In this document: piece by piece, positions 55,539-64,000 of the stretch
Position numbering within the stretch: position 1 is the first letter of the stretch
How the letters are laid out: each line of letters begins with the position of its first letter
Source: an uncultured Bacteroidales bacterium
GTDB taxonomy: Bacteria; Bacteroidota; Bacteroidia; Bacteroidales; UBA932
Direction of reading: 5' to 3'
NCBI GenBank assembly: GCA_944325445.1
Contig: CALVAG010000002.1
Coordinates: forward strand, 1-64,000
Length of the DNA: 64,000 bases
The notes under the pieces: generated by a model
The model's database searches: none
Told to the model about the DNA's origin: nothing
Seen by the model: the letters and a program-made list of their open reading frames with translations, nothing else
Program-made: the position numbers and the translations under genes

Positions 55539-57485
55539 TTAGTCTTTATAGTTTCTAACTGCGATTTTAATGTTTTCATATTTCAACGGCTCTTTATGCA
55601 GTTTAGGCTCTTGGCCTTCGCCTTGATATTCCCATGCAGCGACATACATATAATGTTCATCGTCACGCTTGGTTTCACCGTCTTCTGTCTGCATCTCCTC
55701 GCGGAAATGGCCTCCGCAAGACTCTTTTCTGTCTAATGCGTCGATAGCCATAAGTTCGCCTATTTCAAAGAAGTCCGCCAATCTCAAAGCTTTTTCCAGC
55801 TCCTGATTGAACTGTTCGTTTGTTCCTGCAACATAAACATTGCTCCAGAACTCTTTTTTAAGCTCTCTGATTTTCTCTATCGCAGTTTTGAGGCCTGCCT
55901 CATTACGGGCCATTCCTACATACTCCCACATAATGTTACCCAGCTCTTTATGCAGAGTATCAACTGTCTTCTTTCCCTTGATAGATAACAATTTCGATAT
56001 TTTCTCCTTAACTGCCTTTTCCGCCTCCTCGAACTCAGGAGCATTCGTATCTGTCTTAGGCTCGCTGAATTTATGAGAAAGATAGTCTCCGATAGTATAA
56101 GGAAGTATGAAATATCCATCTGCCAACCCCTGCATAAGCGCAGAAGCACCCAAACGGTTTCCGCCATGGTCGCTGAAGTTGGCCTCCCCTATGGCATAAA
56201 GACCCGGAATGGTAGTCTGAAGATTATAATCTACCCAAAGACCGCCCATCGTATAGTGGATAGCAGGGTAAATCATCATAGGCTCCTTATATGGATTCGT
56301 ATCGGTAATTTTCTCATACATTTGGAAAAGATTACCGTAGCGCTCCGTAATCACTTTTTCTCCAAGTCTTTCAATTGCAGTCTTGAAATCAAGGAATACT
56401 GCAAGTCCTGTCTCGTTTACGCCATAACCGGCATCGCATCTCTCCTTAGCCGCTCTCGAGGCTACATCGCGCGGAACGAGATTTCCAAATGCAGGATATC
56501 TTCTTTCAAGATAGTAGTCTCTATCCTCTTCAGGTATCTGAGACGGTTTTATCTGTTTCTTCCTCAATTTCTCTACATCTTCCTTTTTCTTGGGAACCCA
56601 TATCCTGCCGTCATTTCTCAACGATTCGCTCATAAGGGTAAGCTTCGATTGCTGGGTTCCGTGAACAGGAATACATGTAGGGTGTATCTGTGCAAAACAT
56701 GGATTTGCAAAACATGCTCCCTTCTTGTAACACTGCCATGCAGCGGAACCGTTGCTGTTCATAGCATTGGTCGAAAGGAAGTAAACGTTTCCGTATCCGC
56801 CGCTTGCGATAACGACCGCATGAGCTCCGAAACGCTCTATTTCACCCGTTACGATATTACGCGCGATAATTCCCTTGGCTTCGCCGTTTATAAGAACCAG
56901 ATCCAGCATTTCATGGCGTGGATAAGATTTCACGGTACCTTTGGCAATCTGTCTGTTAAGTGCAGCATAAGCGCCCAGCAACAGTTGCTGTCCGGTTTGG
57001 CCGCGTGCATAGAATGTTCTGCTGACCTGCGCACCTCCGAATGAACGGTTATCGAGTAATCCGCCGTAATCCCTTGCAAAGGGAACACCCTGTGCTACGC
57101 ATTGGTCTATAATATTGTTACTTACCTCTGCCAAACGATAAACGTTGGCCTCCCTGCTACGATAATCACCTCCCTTTATGGTATCATAAAAGAGACGATA
57201 TGTGGAGTCATTATCATTCTGATAATTTTTTGCTGCATTGATACCTCCCTGAGCCGCAATGGAGTGGGCTCTTCTTGGGGAGTCACTGATGCAGAAGACT
57301 TTTACATTGTATCCGAGTTCGCCCAAAGAAGCAGCTGCTGAGGCACCGCCAAGGCCTGTACCTATTACGATAATCTCCATTTTCCGCTTGTTCACCGGAC
57401 TGACTACTCGAATTTGAGCCTTGTGCTTTGTCCATTTTTCAGCCAAAGGCCCTTCAGGAATGTGTGATATTAATTTTTCGGCCAT
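55539..57485 (-). CDS. sdhA: Succinate dehydrogenase/fumarate reductase flavoprotein subunit
   Basis: The 648-aa subunit carries covalent FAD and the fumarate/succinate site. The FAD motif is [19 protein letters not shown] (about 40-58). [14 protein letters not shown] includes the FAD-linked His region. The active-site block is HPTCIPVHG, with [20 protein letters not shown] and [14 protein letters not shown] later. It would run fumarate respiration in an anaerobe (frdA naming also applies). No cytochrome b gene (sdhC) lies upstream, where Bacteroides has one; instead the GH20 gene is divergent. Confidence 0.96.
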   Translation of the reverse strand: MAEKLISHIPEGPLAEKWTKHKAQIRVVSPVNKRKMEIIVIGTGLGGASAAASLGELGYNVKVFCISDSPRRAHSIAAQGGINAAKNYQNDNDSTYRLFYDTIKGGDYRSREANVYRLAEVSNNIIDQCVAQGVPFARDYGGLLDNRSFGGAQVSRTFYARGQTGQQLLLGAYAALNRQIAKGTVKSYPRHEMLDLVLINGEAKGIIARNIVTGEIERFGAHAVVIASGGYGNVYFLSTNAMNSNGSAAWQCYKKGACFANPCFAQIHPTCIPVHGTQQSKLTLMSESLRNDGRIWVPKKKEDVEKLRKKQIKPSQIPEEDRDYYLERRYPAFGNLVPRDVASRAAKERCDAGYGVNETGLAVFLDFKTAIERLGEKVITERYGNLFQMYEKITDTNPYKEPMMIYPAIHYTMGGLWVDYNLQTTIPGLYAIGEANFSDHGGNRLGASALMQGLADGYFILPYTIGDYLSHKFSEPKTDTNAPEFEEAEKAVKEKISKLLSIKGKKTVDTLHKELGNIMWEYVGMARNEAGLKTAIEKIRELKKEFWSNVYVAGTNEQFNQELEKALRLADFFEIGELMAIDALDRKESCGGHFREEMQTEDGETKRDDEHYMYVAAWEYQGEGQEPKLHKEPLKYENIKIAVRNYKD

Positions 57486-57634
57486 TACTTATTTATTATA
57501 GAAAAATTTCCACAATTTTAGTCACTTTTTGGCAAATTACCAATTTATTGCGTTTTTATTTGCGAACTCTGTTTAAAAGAACATTTTTTTGTATTTTTAT
57601 GCTTTTTAACATTATTAAACCAATATTGTATCAG

Positions 57635-59860
57635 ATGAAACATTTTATCTCTTTTTTTTCAATTGTTCTCTTTTTCATATCTGTTTTCACGGCATATGGA
57701 ATGGAGGATGAAGAATATAGCCCGAACCTTATTCCCAAACCCCAAAAAACGACCGTTACAGGAGGTACATTCTGCCTGAATCCCTCGACCATCATCATAT
57801 CCGATGATCCGTTCAATGCAGAATACCTGGCCGGCATTCTCAACAGCTCGACCGGATTCGGAATCGAAACAGGCAACAGCGATGACAAGGAGATGGACAA
57901 CGCCATAATACTGACCATAGATCCGGACAGTTCCATTCCTCAGGAAGGTTATATTTTAAGCGTAACTCCTGAAAAAGTCGTTGCCAAATCATCCACTTCA
58001 AAGGGAAGTTTTTATGCAATACAGACTCTGCTCCAACTATTGCCTCCATCGGTATATGGTACCCCGACAGGATATGAACAATGGGAAATTCCCTGCATTG
58101 AAATTGAAGACGCTCCGCGATTCCCCTATAGAGGTCTGATGATGGATGTATCGAGAACATTTTTCGACCTGGATTATATATACAAGTTCCTCGATTGGAT
58201 GGCATATCATAAACTAAACGTGTTCCAATGGCATATAACAGATGACAACGGTTGGAGAATAGAGATAAAAAAATATCCTGAACTCACTGAAAAGGGAGCG
58301 TGGAGAGGACCTGACGAAGTTTTGCCTGCTGCCTACGGTTCCGGAAACAAAAGATATGGAGGATTCTATACTCAAAAGGAGATCAGAGAGGTAATAGAAT
58401 ATGCCGCAAAACGCAACATAGAGATTATTCCGGAAATCGATATGCCTGGACACAGCAAAGCCGTCATCTCTACCTATCCTCATACCGGATGCGATAATGA
58501 AACACACTTCGTGAGTGTAAACGGAGAGGTAAAGAACGTATGGTGTGTAGGGAATGAGCAGAATTATAAAATGTTGGACGACATTATTAAAGAAATTGCA
58601 TCGCTCTTCCCCTCAAAAGTGATTCATGTAGGCGGGGATGAAGTCAATATGGATAACTGGAAAGCATGTTCCAAGTGCCATGCACTTATGGAGAGGGAAG
58701 GAATGGAGCAGGAGGCCGAACTGCAGAATTACTTTATGAGAAAAGTAGAACGGATAATAAACAAATATGGAAAGACAATGGCCGGATGGGATGAAATTCT
58801 GGATGGGGGAGAACTTGATCCGGGATCCATAATTTATTCATGGAGAAGTGTTGCAAAACCACTGCAGGCTGTTGAAAGAGGCTATAGGACCGTTTTGCAA
58901 CTTTCCGAATATCTCTATTTCGACATGAAACAATCTCCTGCAGAAAGAGGACATAATTGGGCAGCGATTATTCCGCTCGAAAAAGTCTATTCATTAGATC
59001 CTATCGGTACGTCGGATATACCTGAAGATAAAGAAAATCTGGTCCTTGGAGCACAAGGTGCGCTTTGGGCTGAATTGCTTAACAAACCTGCAAGATTCTC
59101 TGAATACCAATATTATCCGCGTACATGCGCACTCTCCGAAATGGTCTGGACAAACCAGGGTTCGAGAAATTTCAAGGATTTTGAGGAAAGACTCGAAAAA
59201 ACCCATTTCGAGAGACTTTTCCATATGGGAATAGCATTCAGGATAGAGGCCCCCGGAGTCACATACAAAGAAAACAGACTTATGGTGACATTGCCATACG
59301 ACTGGGCCGTAGTAAGATATACCACAGACGGTTCGGAACCGGACTGCAACTCAAATATCTATACAGGTGACATTGTAACTTTCGAGCCTGAAAAATTCAA
59401 GTTCGCCACATTTTATAAAGATCTTTTCAAGAGCATAACCGTAACGGCGGATAATATAAAACCCGATTATCTTAAACCTGAAACCGTGATTGAAACTTCA
59501 TTCGGAGAACAACGGAGTTTTCCGAAATCAAATGTTTCAGATTATGATTTCGATACATATTGGAGAACAGAAAGGACGGGAGTTGCAGGGGATTATGTAA
59601 CATACATTTTCAAAGAACCCGTGAAATGCAATAAGATAACGGTAAACACTTCCATTCCGAATATAGACCTGTATGGCGTTACCGACGGATATATAGAATA
59701 CACATACGACGGAAAAGAGTGGAAAAAGGGGGATAAGATGGAAGATAACGCAGCAACCCTTATCCCGGAAAAAGGCAAGGCAATAAAAGGGGTAAAAATT
59801 GTATTTACAGACAGTACCGACGCTTTATGCGTAGCACTGCAGGATTTGAGAATCGAATAA
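57635..59860 (+). CDS. GH20 beta-N-acetylhexosaminidase
   Basis: The ATG at 57635 opens a signal peptide (MKHFISFFSIVLFFISVFTAYG) and gives 741 aa. An N-terminal alpha/beta GH20b domain (about 28-150) precedes the catalytic barrel. The catalytic Asp335-Glu336 pair is in HVGGDEVNMDNW, with HITDDNGWRIEIKKYPEL and EIDMPGHSKA also visible. A chitobiase/FN3-like segment (about 530-610) and a C-terminal F5/8-type lectin-like domain (about 620-741) follow. It should remove terminal GlcNAc or GalNAc from glycans such as mucin or peptidoglycan fragments in the envelope. Confidence 0.94.
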   Translation: MKHFISFFSIVLFFISVFTAYGMEDEEYSPNLIPKPQKTTVTGGTFCLNPSTIIISDDPFNAEYLAGILNSSTGFGIETGNSDDKEMDNAIILTIDPDSSIPQEGYILSVTPEKVVAKSSTSKGSFYAIQTLLQLLPPSVYGTPTGYEQWEIPCIEIEDAPRFPYRGLMMDVSRTFFDLDYIYKFLDWMAYHKLNVFQWHITDDNGWRIEIKKYPELTEKGAWRGPDEVLPAAYGSGNKRYGGFYTQKEIREVIEYAAKRNIEIIPEIDMPGHSKAVISTYPHTGCDNETHFVSVNGEVKNVWCVGNEQNYKMLDDIIKEIASLFPSKVIHVGGDEVNMDNWKACSKCHALMEREGMEQEAELQNYFMRKVERIINKYGKTMAGWDEILDGGELDPGSIIYSWRSVAKPLQAVERGYRTVLQLSEYLYFDMKQSPAERGHNWAAIIPLEKVYSLDPIGTSDIPEDKENLVLGAQGALWAELLNKPARFSEYQYYPRTCALSEMVWTNQGSRNFKDFEERLEKTHFERLFHMGIAFRIEAPGVTYKENRLMVTLPYDWAVVRYTTDGSEPDCNSNIYTGDIVTFEPEKFKFATFYKDLFKSITVTADNIKPDYLKPETVIETSFGEQRSFPKSNVSDYDFDTYWRTERTGVAGDYVTYIFKEPVKCNKITVNTSIPNIDLYGVTDGYIEYTYDGKEWKKGDKMEDNAATLIPEKGKAIKGVKIVFTDSTDALCVALQDLRIE

Positions 59861-59873
59861 CATTATAAACCGT

Positions 59874-59911
59874 AAAAAAAAATGGTGACCCGCAAAGAGT
59901 CACCATTTTTT
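59874..59911. terminator. Bidirectional terminator between GH20 and C45 genes
   Basis: A perfect 12-bp stem AAAAATGGTGAC / GTCACCATTTTT with a 9-nt loop lies between the convergent genes. Confidence 0.93.
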
Positions 59912-59925
59912 AATATCGTCTGCTC

Positions 59926-61146
59926 CTAACGCAACAATGTTCCGTATGCAGCCTTTATCTGCTTGAACAAATCATTATAGAAATTATCGAATTCGGATTT
60001 ATCATACTCTTTGTCCCTGTTCCGCTCTATGAACGGATACGCCTTTTCAAATATTCCATCTTCGAGACTCTGTATAATCTGCATATAACCTGTTCCTTCA
60101 TTATTATACAAAAGGGAAATGTTAAAATACTTTTCTCCGTTTCCCCTTTTAATGGGAAATACACTCTCTTTTACCTCAAGCGCCATATCGCACATTTCTG
60201 AATTAACGCTCTCCCCGTTCTTTACCATAAATGCAGGCTGGTTTTTCCCTGCCTTTACAAAAAGAGGTACCGCTACAGATACGGGCGGATAACCTAAAAC
60301 TGTCCACATAACAGTATTCAAAGGATTCTCCCCTTTTTTGACTCCTGAAAATACCACCGAAGCACTTGTGCTGTTTCTCGGAATGAAATCCTGGTCTATG
60401 AAAAATCCGTTACCCTTTGAATAATACTCATCCTTTATAAGGTCAATTCCTAAAAGGGAGTGATAGAAAGACCTTGAGAGGTCGGAAAAAATCCATTCAG
60501 GAGTTATACGCTCATTCCTCGCAAGTTTCTGCGCTACTATATGTCTGGCATTACCGTAACGGATATACCCCATTCCGTCATTGAATCTGCCTGTAAAGGA
60601 GTGATTGGTATAAACGATATATCCCTCAGGTGCGATTTTAGGATCATTTACATCCAATTTTGTCCATCCCTGATTATTCACCTCATAATAAGCTGCACCC
60701 CCGAAAGCATCTATTACACCGAAATTTGCCTCTACACCTATAGGCCTTTTATGTCTGTCCAGAAATTTTTCGAAATCTTCCAGAGTCCTACATTCACCCA
60801 GGGCATTGAACATCAATACTCCTTCCTGATCCATCTCGGAAGAGGGAGTATCGTCATCCATCAGATTATACGACGCTGTATTCATTATGGAAAAACCCTC
60901 GGAATTGGTACCTGCCCACGCTTCTTTCAAAGTAGAGGGAGAATCGACCAAGGCAATGAAATCATATTTTTTCCCGTTAAAATACTCTATTCTGTTATTG
61001 AGTTCTCCGGTATCGCGGTGTTTCCACATCAAAGGTCTGCCATCCTTTGTACATTTACCTGAAAATATCGCGGACGTACAGCAATAAACATCTGTCGCCA
61101 AAAAAATCGAAAAGATGAACGCTATAAAAAAAAGACTCTTTTTCAT
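59926..61146 (-). CDS. Exported C45/Ntn-hydrolase family protein
   Basis: The 406-aa protein has a signal peptide (about 1-20) followed by YCCTSAIFSG. In the C45 (acyl-CoA:6-aminopenicillanic acid acyltransferase-like) family, processing exposes an N-terminal Cys nucleophile, here most likely Cys23. Other family features are GRPLMWKHRDTG, AWAGTNSEGFSIMNTASYN and EANFGVIDAFGGAAYYE. Members hydrolyse amides; relatives include bile-salt and acyl-homoserine-lactone hydrolases. The actual substrate is unknown, and the antibiotic name should not be taken literally. Confidence 0.85.
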   Translation of the reverse strand: MKKSLFFIAFIFSIFLATDVYCCTSAIFSGKCTKDGRPLMWKHRDTGELNNRIEYFNGKKYDFIALVDSPSTLKEAWAGTNSEGFSIMNTASYNLMDDDTPSSEMDQEGVLMFNALGECRTLEDFEKFLDRHKRPIGVEANFGVIDAFGGAAYYEVNNQGWTKLDVNDPKIAPEGYIVYTNHSFTGRFNDGMGYIRYGNARHIVAQKLARNERITPEWIFSDLSRSFYHSLLGIDLIKDEYYSKGNGFFIDQDFIPRNSTSASVVFSGVKKGENPLNTVMWTVLGYPPVSVAVPLFVKAGKNQPAFMVKNGESVNSEMCDMALEVKESVFPIKRGNGEKYFNISLLYNNEGTGYMQIIQSLEDGIFEKAYPFIERNRDKEYDKSEFDNFYNDLFKQIKAAYGTLLR

Positions 61147-61172
61147 ATGTTTTAGAATTATTGTTTGCCCAA

Positions 61173-62198
61173 TTAAAACAGAGTATTCCCGCTATTATAT
61201 TTGGATATATTCAAATGGCTATATGCCAAATCGGTAACCTCCCTTCCGCGGGGGGTACGCTGGATAAATCCCTCTTTTATCAAAAACGGCTCATATACCT
61301 CCTCTATCGTACCGACATCTTCACCTACAGCAGTAGCTATCGTAGAGATTCCTACCGGACCGCCCTTGAATTTATCGATTATGGTAGTAAGTATCTTGTT
61401 ATCCATTGAATCCAACCCGCGTTTATCTATATTCAACGCATCAAGGGCATACCTTGCAATTGCCAAATCTATTTTTCCGCTTCCCTTCACCTGGGCGAAA
61501 TCCCTGACCCTTCTCAACAGTGCATTCGCTATCCTTGGAGTTCCGCGACTCCTTAAGGCTATTTCACATGCAGCATTATCATCTATGGGTATATTCAAAA
61601 TATCGGAACTTCTTTCCACTATTCTCTGCAATACAGATGAATTATAATACTCCAAATGACATTGGATACCGAAACGGGCTCTCAACGGAGAGGTAAGCAG
61701 TCCGCTTCTGGTTGTAGCCCCCACCAAGGTAAAATGATTTAATGAAATCTGAACAGAGCGTGCACCGGGCCCCTTGTCTATCATTATATCTATTCTGAAA
61801 TCCTCCATCGCAGAATAGAGATACTCCTCCACTATTGGAGAAAGACGGTGTATCTCATCTATGAAAAGAACATCTCCTTCATTGAGAGATGTCAAAAGAC
61901 CGGCCAAATCTCCAGGTTTATCCAATACAGGACCTGAAGTTATCTTTATGTCTACCCCCAATTCATTCGCTATTATGTTTGCAAGGGTTGTCTTTCCGAG
62001 GCCCGGAGGACCATGAAGAAGGACATGATCCAAAGATTCACCGCGTAATTTTGCAGCCTTTACGAATATTTTAAGATTTTCAAGAATTTTATCCTGACCG
62101 GAAAAATTTTTGAAATCACGGGGCCTTATTACGTTTTCTATATCTTTGTCTGAAACTTCGGAAACTTTCCGAGGATCGAAATTTTCATTCATATTCAT
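61173..62198 (-). CDS. ruvB: Holliday junction DNA helicase RuvB
   Basis: The 341-aa AAA+ motor drives branch migration with RuvA. Walker A is [11 protein letters not shown] (about 65-75), Walker B is LFIDEIHRL, sensor motifs GATTRSGLL and [13 protein letters not shown] follow, and the C-terminal winged-helix DNA-binding domain ends with [10 protein letters not shown]. It is transcribed away from the DnaA-like cluster. Confidence 0.97.
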   Translation of the reverse strand: MNMNENFDPRKVSEVSDKDIENVIRPRDFKNFSGQDKILENLKIFVKAAKLRGESLDHVLLHGPPGLGKTTLANIIANELGVDIKITSGPVLDKPGDLAGLLTSLNEGDVLFIDEIHRLSPIVEEYLYSAMEDFRIDIMIDKGPGARSVQISLNHFTLVGATTRSGLLTSPLRARFGIQCHLEYYNSSVLQRIVERSSDILNIPIDDNAACEIALRSRGTPRIANALLRRVRDFAQVKGSGKIDLAIARYALDALNIDKRGLDSMDNKILTTIIDKFKGGPVGISTIATAVGEDVGTIEEVYEPFLIKEGFIQRTPRGREVTDLAYSHLNISKYNSGNTLF

Positions 62199-62250
62199 GA
62201 TACAAAAATATATATTTTATTTTTAAAATCCTTTGATACTTATTTATGAC

Positions 62251-62544
62251 TGTTGATATGTTGATAAAATATAAATTAAAAGTTGTCAATATATCTTTTA
62301 ACAATACATTTTATTGAAAAATAGCAGATTGATAATATTATTAACACCTGTTTATATTATATTCTGAGATTATTGTTTATAAAGTCGATGTTGAAATCAT
62401 GTGAAAATTTCTGTATAAAAACACTCTTTGTTTTTTCTTTTTAAGGAAAGGATTTTTATATGTAAATTTTAATCAAGAGTACAAAAAAAATTATCATGAT
62501 TTATAAACAATTTGTCATAACGTTACAGGTGGAAATGTTAATAA
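62251..62544. other. Cluster of DnaA-box-like 9-mers (candidate origin or DnaA-regulated region)
   Basis: Five exact copies of TTATNAACA occur in 286 bases: 62259-62267 (minus), 62338-62346 (plus), 62374-62382 (minus), 62501-62509 (plus) and 62536-62544 (minus). Near matches lie at 62251-62259 and 62349-62357. Each differs from the E. coli box TTATCCACA at position 6 and at most position 5. The surrounding 62199-62596 gap is about three-quarters A+T, has no gene and separates the divergent ruvB and mfd. Confidence 0.55.
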
Positions 62545-62596
62545 TTTCATATCATTTATTGATAGTTGTTTAAAACTTCATTTACTTTGCACGCCG

Positions 62597-64000
62597 ATGG
62601 ACAAGTATGATTTCCAAAATAGATTCTCTTCCCAGAATCCTCAGAAAAAACTGACGGAATTTTTAAAGGGAAGCAATAACGGCGTGATATTGAAAGGGCT
62701 TTATGGTTCATCCAAAGCATGCTCGTTTTCAGACGCGGCTGAATCTTATAATAAAGGAGTACATATAGTAATACTTAACAATATAGAGCAGGCGCGTTTT
62801 TTTACGAACGATCTGTATGGTCTGCTTTCTGATTCGAATGTCTTCTATTTTCCCACATCTGCAAACGGAAACAGTAAGGTTGCTACAATAAAGGAGAGTT
62901 CGAACAAGGTACAGCGCAGTGCTGCCATAAATGCATTGAATCACTTTAAAAATGGCGAAAGCAGTTTAAAATTTCTGGTTCTCGTTACCTATCCGGGCGC
63001 TGTATTTGAAAAAATAATAGATAAAAAGGAACTGTCGGACAATATACTTAAAATATCTGTAAATGATACTCTTTCACATGAATTCATAAAGGAGGCCCTG
63101 GCGCTCTATAATTTTGAGAAGGTGGATTTTGTGAGCAGACCCGGAGAATATGCCTTAAGGGGCGGTATCATAGATTTGTTTTCGTTTTCGGACGACAGGC
63201 CGTACAGGATAGATTTTTTCGGAAATACGATAGAGAGCATAAAATATTTCGATATCAATACACAGCGTTCTACGGAACCTGTGGACAGCGTGGAAATATT
63301 TCCGAATATCTATGATGAAGAGAAATTCGAAGAGAGCAACCGTGTTTCCATATTCGAGTACGCAGGTAAAGATTGCATCGTGTGGATAGACAATTATATG
63401 GATGTGGCGACGGAGAGCTTCAAAGAGGTGATGAAATCTGCAGAATCGCTCAAATGCGTCTATTTCGAAGATTATTCGATAGCCGGATACAATAGCGAAG
63501 GGCGCAGAAAAGAGCTGCCGGTAATAAATTTCGATACGGAACCCCAACCGGCATTCAACAAGAATTTCAAACTGTTGCTTTCGGATATAGAAAACAGGGC
63601 GTCAAACGGATACCATATATATATAAGCAGCGACAATCCCAAACAGATAGAGAGGCTAAAAAGCATATTTTCGCACAGTTACGGAGATGATGATGGAAAA
63701 GTGCCGTCATTTGGAGTTATAGACAATTCCATTCATGCCGGTTTTATAGACAATAATTCAAAATTATGCCTCTATACCGACCATCAGATTTTCGACAGAT
63801 TTCACAGAGTAAGGGTAAAAAGGGAGGTCCAGGCAAGCGAAAGGCTTACTTTAGACGAATTGAATGCCTTTAGAATAGGAGATTATGTAGTCCATATCGA
63901 CCATGGAGTAGGCATATTCGGCGGATTGGTAAAGACGAATGTGAACGGCAAGGTACAGGAAGCCATAAAACTCATATATAAGGATAATGATGTAATATTC
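62597..64000 (+). CDS. mfd: Transcription-repair coupling factor Mfd (partial, 3' end beyond window)
   Basis: An open frame runs from ATG at 62597 to the window edge (468 codons, no stop). Mfd removes stalled RNA polymerase and recruits UvrABC. The visible part covers the N-terminal UvrB-homology region (RPGEYALRGGIIDLFSF at about 178-194, then DFFGNTIESIKYF). It ends in the polymerase-interacting domain (YVVHIDHGVGIFGGL at about 433-447). The helicase motor lies outside the window. The start codon follows an AT-rich leader without a clean promoter box. Confidence 0.94.
   Translation, partial: MDKYDFQNRFSSQNPQKKLTEFLKGSNNGVILKGLYGSSKACSFSDAAESYNKGVHIVILNNIEQARFFTNDLYGLLSDSNVFYFPTSANGNSKVATIKESSNKVQRSAAINALNHFKNGESSLKFLVLVTYPGAVFEKIIDKKELSDNILKISVNDTLSHEFIKEALALYNFEKVDFVSRPGEYALRGGIIDLFSFSDDRPYRIDFFGNTIESIKYFDINTQRSTEPVDSVEIFPNIYDEEKFEESNRVSIFEYAGKDCIVWIDNYMDVATESFKEVMKSAESLKCVYFEDYSIAGYNSEGRRKELPVINFDTEPQPAFNKNFKLLLSDIENRASNGYHIYISSDNPKQIERLKSIFSHSYGDDDGKVPSFGVIDNSIHAGFIDNNSKLCLYTDHQIFDRFHRVRVKREVQASERLTLDELNAFRIGDYVVHIDHGVGIFGGLVKTNVNGKVQEAIKLIYKDNDVIF

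Overview
The window comes from a chromosome of the Bacteroidales (phylum Bacteroidota). The evidence is a fused SecD-SecF, a SufE/SufS/SufBCD iron-sulfur system, a short Bacteroidota-type YbeY, an Mpi-type serine invertase, a single-chain glycyl-tRNA synthetase, and promoters of the Bacteroidota form TAnnTTTG without clear Shine-Dalgarno sequences. It is mostly ordinary core genome. There are no prophage genes, CRISPR arrays, rRNA genes or recognisable insertion sequences.

Layout. 1-0.4 kb: a GC-rich tandem repeat beside tRNA-Ser(GCT). 0.4-3.8 kb (minus): a SPOR/propeller protein, nfeD and floA. 3.9-8.6 kb: secDF, tRNA-Pro(AGG) and gpmI. 8.7-17.7 kb (plus): rnr-proC-proB-proA, then dnaE. 17.7-22.7 kb: a divergent ThiL-like protein that has lost its metal-binding residues, and sufB-pnuC-sufC-sufD. 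22.8-26.2 kb: B12-dependent ribonucleotide reductase and ispE. 26.3-29.2 kb (minus): tyrS-rbfA-FtsX-type permease. 29.3-32.5 kb: an S37-type peptidase, a DUF2156 protein and a phosphopantetheinyl transferase. 32.5-35.7 kb: groES-groEL, tadA, a YqaA-type membrane protein and tRNA-Gln. 35.7-36.3 kb: a gene-free stretch full of inverted repeats. 36.3-40.5 kb (minus): sufS, then tRNA-Thr-sufE-SufT/MIP18-folK-glyS. 40.6-46.2 kb (plus): ruvA, a MATE transporter, gcvH, an unknown exported protein, threonine aldolase and a GNAT protein. 46.2-48.7 kb (minus): ybeY-mnmG with two parS-like sites. 48.8-54 kb: mdh, tonB, a hydrolase, hflX and a DmpA-type peptidase. 54-57.5 kb (minus): an Mpi-type recombinase and sdhBA without a cytochrome b gene. 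57.6-62.2 kb: a GH20 hexosaminidase, a C45 hydrolase and ruvB. 62.2-62.6 kb: an AT-rich gap with a cluster of DnaA-box-like 9-mers. 62.6 kb to the end: the start of mfd.

How the parts fit. Iron-sulfur assembly is split between sufBCD at 19-23 kb and sufS/sufE/SufT at 38-41 kb. Proline synthesis is complete (proB, proA, proC). RuvA and RuvB are both present but unlinked. TadA, which converts wobble adenosine to inosine, sits in the same window as an unusual tRNA-Pro with A34.

The observations most worth checking are: the DnaA-like cluster between ruvB and mfd together with the parS-like pair at mnmG, which may mark an origin or segregation region; the ThiL pseudoenzyme; tRNA-Pro(AGG); the structured element at 36.04-36.15 kb; and a sigma-54-like promoter before groESL. 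All gene calls rest on reading the sequence by eye. No database search was run.
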